Made by a program: the position numbers and the translations under genes
Origin: Enterocloster bolteae
GTDB lineage: Bacteria > Bacillota > Clostridia > Lachnospirales > Lachnospiraceae
Length of the DNA: 64,000 nt
Assembly (NCBI RefSeq): GCF_002234575.2
Contig: NZ_CP022464.2
Span: 1,426,001-1,490,000, forward strand
Direction of reading: 5' to 3'
Shown here: in pieces, positions 58,310 to 64,000 of the stretch
How the letters are laid out: each line of letters starts with the position of its first letter
Position numbering within the stretch: position 1 is the first letter of the stretch
The notes under the pieces: model-generated
What the model was told of the DNA's origin: nothing
Databases searched by the model: none
Seen by the model: only the letters and a program-made list of their open reading frames with translations

Positions 58310-59383
58310 ATGAAAGCATACCTCATACTGGAAGATGGAACTGTGTTCACCGGGACCAGCATTGGTTCTGAACGTGAAGTCATCAGTGAAATCGTGTTTA
58401 ACACGTCAATGACCGGTTATCTGGAAGTGCTGACCGATCCGTCCTATGCAGGACAGGCCGTTGTCATGACATATCCCCTTATTGGCAATTATGGAATCTG
58501 CCATAAGGACATGGAGTCAGCAAAGCCCTGGCCGGATGGCTATATTGTAAGAGAATTATCAAGAATCCCCAGCAATTTCAGAAGCGAGGATACCATTCAA
58601 AACTTCTTAAAAGAACACGACATTCCCGGTATCTGCGGTATCGATACAAGAGCCCTTACCAAAATATTAAGAGAAAAAGGCACCATGAACGGTATGATTA
58701 CTACAAAGGAATATACCGATTTTAGCGAGCCCATTAAGCGCATGAAGGAGTATACCGTCACAGGCGTGGTGCTTAAGACCACCACTAAAGAAACATACGT
58801 CCTTCCCGGAAACGGTAAAAAGGTTGCCCTTCTGGACTACGGCGCCAAGAGAAACATTGCCCGTTCCCTGAACCAGAGGGGATGTGAGGTAACGGTTTAT
58901 CCGGCTGACACACCCGCAGAAAAAGTGCTGGCAGGAAAACCTGACGGCATCATGCTCAGCAACGGCCCCGGGGATCCAAAGGAAAATACAGCCATCATAC
59001 GGGAAGTGAAAAAGCTTTATGAATCAGATGTGCCTATCTTTGCCATCTGTCTGGGACACCAGCTCATGGCCCTGGCCAACGGCATGGATACCCATAAATT
59101 AAAATACGGACACAGAGGCGGAAACCATCCTGTGAAGGATTTGGAGACAGGAAGAGTATATATTTCTTCCCAGAACCATGGCTATGTGGTGGATACGGAC
59201 AATCTGGACCCGACAGTGGCAGTCCCCGCATTTGTCAATGTAAATGACAGCACCAACGAGGGTTTAAAGTATGTGGGCAAGAATATCTTCACGGTGCAGT
59301 ACCATCCGGAAGCATGCCCCGGACCCCTGGATTCAGGTTACCTCTTTGACCGTTTCCTTAAAATGATGGAGGTGAATGACTGA
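58310..59383 (+). CDS. carA: Carbamoyl-phosphate synthase, small subunit
   Basis: 357-aa glutaminase subunit that supplies ammonia to CarB for arginine and pyrimidine synthesis. N-terminal domain AYLILEDGTVFTG, NTSMTGYLEVLTDPSY, GIDTRALTKILREKG; C-terminal amidotransferase with Cys247 in FAICLGHQ and the His-Glu pair in VQYHPEACPGP. Start at ATG 58310 with AAAGGA and AGG before it; the longer frame from 58214 contains the promoter. Its stop overlaps the carB start. Confidence 0.96.
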   Translation: MKAYLILEDGTVFTGTSIGSEREVISEIVFNTSMTGYLEVLTDPSYAGQAVVMTYPLIGNYGICHKDMESAKPWPDGYIVRELSRIPSNFRSEDTIQNFLKEHDIPGICGIDTRALTKILREKGTMNGMITTKEYTDFSEPIKRMKEYTVTGVVLKTTTKETYVLPGNGKKVALLDYGAKRNIARSLNQRGCEVTVYPADTPAEKVLAGKPDGIMLSNGPGDPKENTAIIREVKKLYESDVPIFAICLGHQLMALANGMDTHKLKYGHRGGNHPVKDLETGRVYISSQNHGYVVDTDNLDPTVAVPAFVNVNDSTNEGLKYVGKNIFTVQYHPEACPGPLDSGYLFDRFLKMMEVND

Positions 59384-62300
59384 TGCCAAAGAATCCTGAT
59401 ATCAAAAAAGTACTGGTGCTTGGATCCGGCCCCATTATCATCGGACAGGCGGCAGAATTCGATTACGCAGGCACCCAGGCCTGCCGTTCCCTGAAGGAAG
59501 AGGGAATTGAGGTTGTGCTTCTCAACTCCAACCCGGCAACCATCATGACAGACAAGGACATCGCGGACCGCGTCTATATCGAGCCCCTTACCGTGGAAGT
59601 GGTGGAGCAGCTTATATTAAAAGAGAAGCCGGACAGCGTGCTGCCCACCCTGGGCGGACAGGCAGGTCTTAACCTGGCCATGGAGCTGGAGGATGCAGGT
59701 TTCTTTAAAGAACACAATGTGCGCCTGATCGGCACCACGGCCCTGACCATCAAGAAGGCCGAGGACCGCGAGATGTTCAAGGAGACCATGGAGAAAATCG
59801 GTGAGCCTGTGGCTCCCTCTGATATTGTGGAGGATGTAAAGCATGGTCTGGAGATTGCCGAAAAAATCGGCTATCCTGTAGTGCTTCGTCCCGCATACAC
59901 TCTGGGCGGTTCCGGCGGCGGTATTGCCGCCAATCCTGAACAGTGCGCTGAAATACTGGAAAACGGACTGCGCCTTTCCCGTGTGGGACAGGTGCTGGTG
60001 GAGCGCTGCATCGCCGGATGGAAGGAAATCGAGTACGAGGTGATGCGCGACGGCGCAGGCAATGTAATCACGGTTTGTAATATGGAGAACATTGACCCTG
60101 TGGGCGTCCATACAGGAGACAGCATTGTGGTGGCTCCCTCCCAGACCCTGGGGGACAAGGAGTACCAGATGCTCCGCACCTCTGCCCTCAACATCATCAG
60201 CGAGCTGGGAATCACCGGCGGCTGCAACGTGCAGTACGCCCTGAATCCGGACAGCTTTGAGTACTGTGTTATCGAGGTAAATCCCCGTGTAAGCCGTTCA
60301 TCGGCCCTGGCAAGCAAGGCAACGGGATACCCCATCGCCAAGGTGGCTGCCAAGATCGCCCTGGGATATACCCTGGACGAAATCAGAAATGCGGTTACAA
60401 AGAAAACATATGCCAGCTTTGAGCCCATGCTGGACTACTGCGTGGTAAAGATGCCAAGGCTGCCCTTTGACAAATTCATCAGCGCAAAGCGCACCCTGGG
60501 CACCCAGATGAAGGCCACAGGAGAGGTCATGAGTATCTGCACCAATTTTGAAGGCGCTCTCATGAAGGCCATCCGTTCTCTGGAACAGCATGTGGACTGC
60601 CTGCTGTCCTATGATTTTACGGACCTTTCCGACGAAACACTGGAAGAAGAATTAAACAGGGTGGATGACATGCGCATCTGGAGAATTGCAGAGGCGCTGC
60701 GCCGCGGATTCACCTATGAGCAGATACACGACGTCACTAAAATTGATTTCTGGTTTATTGACAAGCTGGCCATTCTGGTGGAGATGGAGGACGCCCTGAA
60801 GGCAGTGGGCTCAGGAGAAAAGAGTCTGACGGCAGAGCTTCTGGCAGAGGCCAAGAGAATCGAGTATCCCGACAATGTAATTGCAAGGCTTACGGGAACC
60901 TCCCAGGAGGATATAAAGAAGCTGCGCTATGACAACGGTATCCGCGCGGTTTATAAGATGGTGGACACCTGCGCCGCTGAGTTTGCGGCCGAGACACCTT
61001 ACTATTATTCCTGCTTCGGAGGTTTTAACGAGGCTGAGCAGACCACCGGGCGCAGGAAGGTGCTTGTTCTGGGTTCCGGCCCAATCCGTATTGGACAGGG
61101 AATTGAATTTGACTTCTGTTCTGTCCACAGTACCTGGGCATTCAGCAGGGAAGGCTACGAGACCATTATTGTCAACAATAATCCGGAGACCGTCAGCACG
61201 GACTTTGATATTGCGGATAAGCTGTATTTTGAACCCCTTACCCCGGAGGATGTGGAGAGCATCGTGGATATTGAGAAGCCGGACGGCGCAGTGGTGCAGT
61301 TCGGCGGACAGACAGCCATCAAGCTGACGGAAGCCCTGATGAAGATGGGAGTTCCCATTCTGGGTACGGCTGCAGAGGATGTGGACGCGGCAGAGGACAG
61401 GGAGCGCTTTGACGCCATCCTGGAGCAGTGCAATATTCCAAGGCCCGCAGGACATACCGTATTTACGGCCGAGGAGGCAAAGGAAGCAGCCCATAAGCTT
61501 GGATATCCGGTGCTGGTGAGGCCATCCTACGTGCTGGGCGGACAGGGTATGCAGATTGCCATAAGCGATGAGGATATCGACGAATTCATCGGCATTATCA
61601 ACCAGATAGCCCAGGAGCATCCGATTCTGGTTGACAAGTATATCATGGGCAAGGAAATAGAGGTGGATGCCATCTGTGACGGCACCGACATTCTGATTCC
61701 CGGTATCATGCAGCATATAGAGCGTACCGGTATCCACTCCGGCGACAGTATCTCCGTGTATCCGGCCCAGGACATCACCCAGCACAATATCGACACCATA
61801 GTGGACTACACTGAGAAGCTGGCAAGAGCCCTCCACGTAAAGGGCATGATTAATATTCAGTTCATTGTGGACGGTGACGACGTATACATCATCGAGGTGA
61901 ATCCCCGTTCCTCGCGGACGGTTCCCTATATCAGCAAGGTTACCGGCATCCCCATCGTGCCGCTGGCAACCCGGATTATCTGCGGCCATACCATCCGGGA
62001 GCTGGGCTATAAACCGGGATTGCAGCCCGCAGCTGATTATATAGCCATCAAGATGCCTGTGTTCTCCTTTGAGAAGATTCGGGGCGCCGACATCAGCCTT
62101 GGGCCTGAGATGAAGTCCACCGGCGAGTGTCTGGGCATTGCAAAGACGTTCAATGAAGCGCTCTATAAAGCATTTGAGGGAGCGGGAATCCGTCTTCCAA
62201 AATACAAGAAAATGATTATGTCCGTGCGCCACAGCGACCAGGAGGAGGCCGTGGATATTGCCCGCAGGTTTGCTGCTGTGGGATATCAGATATTTGCCAC

Positions 62301-62601
62301 CAGGGGTACTGCACGGACACTGAATAAGAACGGTGTAAAGGCTTACGAAATCCGCAAGCTGGAGCAGGAATCTCCCAACATCCTGGACCTGGTGCTGGGA
62401 CATCAGATTGACCTGATTATCGACATTCCGGCCCAGGGCGCGGAGCGCAGCCATGACGGTTTCATCATCCGCCGCAATGCCATCGAGACAGGCGTCAATG
62501 TCCTGACCTCCCTGGATACGGCCAATGCGCTGGTAACCAGCCTGGAAAACCGGGCCAAGGAGCTGACCCTGATTGACATTGCCACGGTAAAGAACGCGTA
62601 A
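59383..62601 (+). CDS. carB: Carbamoyl-phosphate synthase, large subunit
   Basis: 1072 aa, full length. Two homologous ATP-grasp halves: VLVLGSGPIIIGQAAEFDYA and LRPAYTLGGSGGG in the first, VLVLGSGPIRIGQGIEFDF and VRPSYVLGGQGMQIA in the second; C-terminal allosteric MGS-like domain (YQIFATRGTARTLN). Makes carbamoyl phosphate from bicarbonate, ATP and CarA-derived ammonia. The ATG shares one base with the carA stop (TGATG); GGAGGTG lies nine bases before it. Confidence 0.97.
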   Translation: MPKNPDIKKVLVLGSGPIIIGQAAEFDYAGTQACRSLKEEGIEVVLLNSNPATIMTDKDIADRVYIEPLTVEVVEQLILKEKPDSVLPTLGGQAGLNLAMELEDAGFFKEHNVRLIGTTALTIKKAEDREMFKETMEKIGEPVAPSDIVEDVKHGLEIAEKIGYPVVLRPAYTLGGSGGGIAANPEQCAEILENGLRLSRVGQVLVERCIAGWKEIEYEVMRDGAGNVITVCNMENIDPVGVHTGDSIVVAPSQTLGDKEYQMLRTSALNIISELGITGGCNVQYALNPDSFEYCVIEVNPRVSRSSALASKATGYPIAKVAAKIALGYTLDEIRNAVTKKTYASFEPMLDYCVVKMPRLPFDKFISAKRTLGTQMKATGEVMSICTNFEGALMKAIRSLEQHVDCLLSYDFTDLSDETLEEELNRVDDMRIWRIAEALRRGFTYEQIHDVTKIDFWFIDKLAILVEMEDALKAVGSGEKSLTAELLAEAKRIEYPDNVIARLTGTSQEDIKKLRYDNGIRAVYKMVDTCAAEFAAETPYYYSCFGGFNEAEQTTGRRKVLVLGSGPIRIGQGIEFDFCSVHSTWAFSREGYETIIVNNNPETVSTDFDIADKLYFEPLTPEDVESIVDIEKPDGAVVQFGGQTAIKLTEALMKMGVPILGTAAEDVDAAEDRERFDAILEQCNIPRPAGHTVFTAEEAKEAAHKLGYPVLVRPSYVLGGQGMQIAISDEDIDEFIGIINQIAQEHPILVDKYIMGKEIEVDAICDGTDILIPGIMQHIERTGIHSGDSISVYPAQDITQHNIDTIVDYTEKLARALHVKGMINIQFIVDGDDVYIIEVNPRSSRTVPYISKVTGIPIVPLATRIICGHTIRELGYKPGLQPAADYIAIKMPVFSFEKIRGADISLGPEMKSTGECLGIAKTFNEALYKAFEGAGIRLPKYKKMIMSVRHSDQEEAVDIARRFAAVGYQIFATRGTARTLNKNGVKAYEIRKLEQESPNILDLVLGHQIDLIIDIPAQGAERSHDGFIIRRNAIETGVNVLTSLDTANALVTSLENRAKELTLIDIATVKNA

Positions 62602-62656
62602 GGCAATGAAAAGGAAATCATAGAGAAGAACGTGTTTAACGAAATGGCTTGTGCCG

Positions 62657-62699
62657 AAGGCGCTGGGTATGGTGGTTCGTCTGCTGTATGCAGCGCCTT
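62657..62699 (+). terminator. Possible terminator between carB and the RidA gene
   Basis: AAGGCGCTG pairs perfectly with CAGCGCCTT across a 25-base loop; only TTTGC follows. Weak. Confidence 0.4.
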
Positions 62700-62743
62700 T
62701 GCATAAAGAATGCAGAAAATATAAAAATAATAAGGAGAAGGTT

Positions 62744-63208
62744 ATGAAAGTAGAACAGAAATTGCGGGAAATGGGACTTGAACTTCCTGAGCTGCCAAAG
62801 CCCAACGGATTGTATGCACCGTCAAGAAGAGTGGGGAATCTGATTTATATTGCCGGTCAGACGCCGGACATCCATGGAGTGCGCCAGGTGGTGGGCGTTG
62901 TGGGGGAGGATTTGACCATAGAGGATGGCCAGAGGTCCGCCCAAATATGCGCCCTTAATATTCTGTCTGTTCTGAAGGCGGAACTGGGCGATTTGGATAA
63001 AGTAAAACAGTTTGTACAGATTATCAGCTATGTGCGCTGCGCCAAGGGATTTGGAAATCAGCCGCAGGTCATAGACGGGGCCAGCCGGCTGTTCCGGGAT
63101 TTATATGGAGAAGCGGGAATCGCGGCAAGACTTGCCATTGGAGCCAATGAGCTTCCGGGGGGCAGCGCCACCGAAATACTGGCTGTGGTGGAAGCAAAGG
63201 AGGACTGA
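62744..63208 (+). CDS. RidA/YjgF-family protein
   Basis: 154 aa. RidA proteins hydrolyse reactive enamines and imines released by PLP enzymes. Marks: GNLIYIAGQTPDIHG, LNILSVLKAELGDLDKV, VQIISYVRCAKGFGNQ, and the closing RLAIGANELPGGSATEILAVV with the conserved Arg and Glu. It is somewhat longer than the usual 125-130 aa and belongs to the YjgF-like group with an N-terminal extension (EQKLREMGLELPELPKP). RBS AAGGAG at seven bases. Position behind carAB may be chance. Confidence 0.9.
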   Translation: MKVEQKLREMGLELPELPKPNGLYAPSRRVGNLIYIAGQTPDIHGVRQVVGVVGEDLTIEDGQRSAQICALNILSVLKAELGDLDKVKQFVQIISYVRCAKGFGNQPQVIDGASRLFRDLYGEAGIAARLAIGANELPGGSATEILAVVEAKED

Positions 63209-63315
63209 CACCGGACAGGAGCCTGCAAAGAACAATGAACTGGTTATTGTATACAAAAAACCAGGCGGCACCATGGTATATATTTTACAAAATTTGAGGC
63301 AGCGCCAAAAAACTT

Positions 63316-63345
63316 CTGACATCGACACCCTTTTAGTGATACAAT
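63316..63345 (+). promoter_or_regulatory. Predicted promoter of the CarD gene
   Basis: CTGACA, 18-bp spacer, TACAAT with TGA in front. About 40 bases before ATG 63384. Confidence 0.65.
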
Positions 63346-63383
63346 ATAAGTATTATAAAATAAGGGAAGTAGGCGGTAAAATT

Positions 63384-63890
63384 ATGTATCAGAAAGGTCA
63401 GTATATCATATACGGCATCAGGGGCGTCTGCGAGGTGATGGATATTATCACAATCGACAGACCTGATGGTCCAAAGGACCGGCTGTATTATGTACTCCGT
63501 CCCTATTATCAGCAAGACAGTAAAATTGTGACGCCTGTGGATTCGGAGAAAACCATAACCAGGCCGCTTCTTTCCAAAGAAGAGGCCCTTGAACTGATTG
63601 ACAAAATCTCGGATGTGAAGGAGATGGAGGTGACCAATGATAAACAGCGGGAGGAACGGTATAAGGAAGCCCTTAAGACCTGTGACTGCCGGGTGTGGAT
63701 CAGCATGATAAAAGCATTGTACCTGCGCAGAAAGGACCGCTTGGAGCAGGGAAAGAAGATGACGGATTTGGACGAGCGGTATTTTAAGACAGCGGAGGAT
63801 AATCTGTATTCCGAACTGGCCCTGTCTCTGGGGATGAAAAAGGATGAGATGGTCAGCTATATAACGGAGCGGGTGCTGGCAGAAGCATAA
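63384..63890 (+). CDS. CarD-family transcription factor
   Basis: 168 aa. CarD/CdnL proteins bind RNA polymerase beta and stabilise the open promoter complex. N-terminal RNA-polymerase-interacting domain: KGQYIIYGIRGVCEVMDI, YYVLRPYYQQDSKIVTPVDS; C-terminal helical DNA-contact domain: LYLRRKDRLEQGKKMTDLDERYF. AGGCGG about nine bases before ATG 63384; the longer frame back to 63105 overlaps the RidA gene and is rejected. Single gene with its own promoter and terminator. Confidence 0.93.
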   Translation: MYQKGQYIIYGIRGVCEVMDIITIDRPDGPKDRLYYVLRPYYQQDSKIVTPVDSEKTITRPLLSKEEALELIDKISDVKEMEVTNDKQREERYKEALKTCDCRVWISMIKALYLRRKDRLEQGKKMTDLDERYFKTAEDNLYSELALSLGMKKDEMVSYITERVLAEA

Positions 63891-63901
63891 AAGGTATATA
63901 A

Positions 63902-63948
63902 AAAAATCCATTAACCCTTGGAAAATACTTGGGGTTAGTGGATTTTTT
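63902..63948 (+). terminator. Terminator after the CarD gene
   Basis: AAATCCATTAACCC pairs with GGGTTAGTGGATTT (one G-U pair), followed by more T. The remaining 50 bases to the window end show nothing I can assign. Confidence 0.88.
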
Positions 63949-64000
63949 ACTGTTTTCCTATGGAAATCAAAGCGCTTAAATCAAAGTTTTTATTCAATTA

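Noticed and set aside
60811..62805. 664-codon open frame antisense to carB
   Set aside because: It lies wholly opposite the well-conserved carB gene, has no family resemblance and arises from codon bias of carB.
1..64000. tRNA, rRNA, prophage, transposase or integrase genes
   Set aside because: I looked in the gaps between genes and among the proteins and found none that could be supported.

Overview
The window looks like part of a chromosome from an anaerobic, spore-former-type clostridium of the family Lachnospiraceae, most like the Enterocloster (Clostridium bolteae/clostridioforme) group. The grounds are: moderately GC-rich coding sequence with strong AGGAGG ribosome sites; class III (oxygen-sensitive) ribonucleotide reductase; the DapL route to diaminopimelate; a CarD regulator; a glucose-family PTS protein in A-C-B order; and many sugar ABC and LacI systems. 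The genus is inferred from general protein style, not from a database search. I see no rRNA, tRNA, CRISPR array, prophage or insertion sequence.

Layout, left to right. 1-5.3 kb: core genes pyrG (minus, with a 54-codon gene behind it), ftsH and a phosphoribosyltransferase-like gene. 5.4-13.6 kb: an AT-richer accessory island holding one long operon (short-chain dehydrogenase, a ribose-type ABC importer, cyclase-family hydrolase, NAD-epimerase, acetamidase/formamidase) followed by an FCD-domain repressor with its own promoter. 13.6-19.5 kb (minus): a complete branched-chain amino-acid importer livJHMGF behind an AraC-type regulator. 19.7-25.5 kb: a nitrogen/lysine cluster with a DapF-like protein that has lost both catalytic cysteines, glutamine synthetase, an ANTAR RNA-binding regulator, an intact DapF, DapL and an Lrp-type regulator. 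25.6-26.4 kb: a cell-wall amidase with a SPOR domain.

26.5-32.6 kb: a glucose/maltose-type PTS, an endonuclease/exonuclease/phosphatase-family protein and MalQ, divergent from a LacI/MalR-type repressor. 32.7-35.6 kb: nrdDG behind a promoter whose spacer carries an NrdR box. 35.6-45.8 kb: a LacI repressor and a large operon (ribose-type ABC importer, split transketolase, FGGY kinase, zinc polyol dehydrogenase, histidine phosphatase) that reads as a sugar or polyol route into the pentose phosphate pathway. 45.9-50.7 kb: a diguanylate cyclase and a large hybrid histidine kinase. 50.7-54.8 kb (minus): riboflavin genes ribD-ribE-ribBA-ribH under a textbook FMN riboswitch. 54.8-64 kb: a cytidylate-kinase-like protein, a SpoIID-like/peptidoglycan-binding protein, a G-quadruplex-type repeat, a MarR regulator with Cys/His-rich insert and palindromic operators, carAB, a RidA-family protein and CarD.

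The points most worth a second look are the Ser/Ser DapF paralogue beside the true DapF, the uncharacterised amidase/cyclase/dehydrogenase import operon with its near-perfect 23-bp palindrome, the glnA leader paired with an ANTAR protein, the recurring LacI operator motif around 35.6-37.0 kb, and the MarR gene with three palindromes at its promoter.
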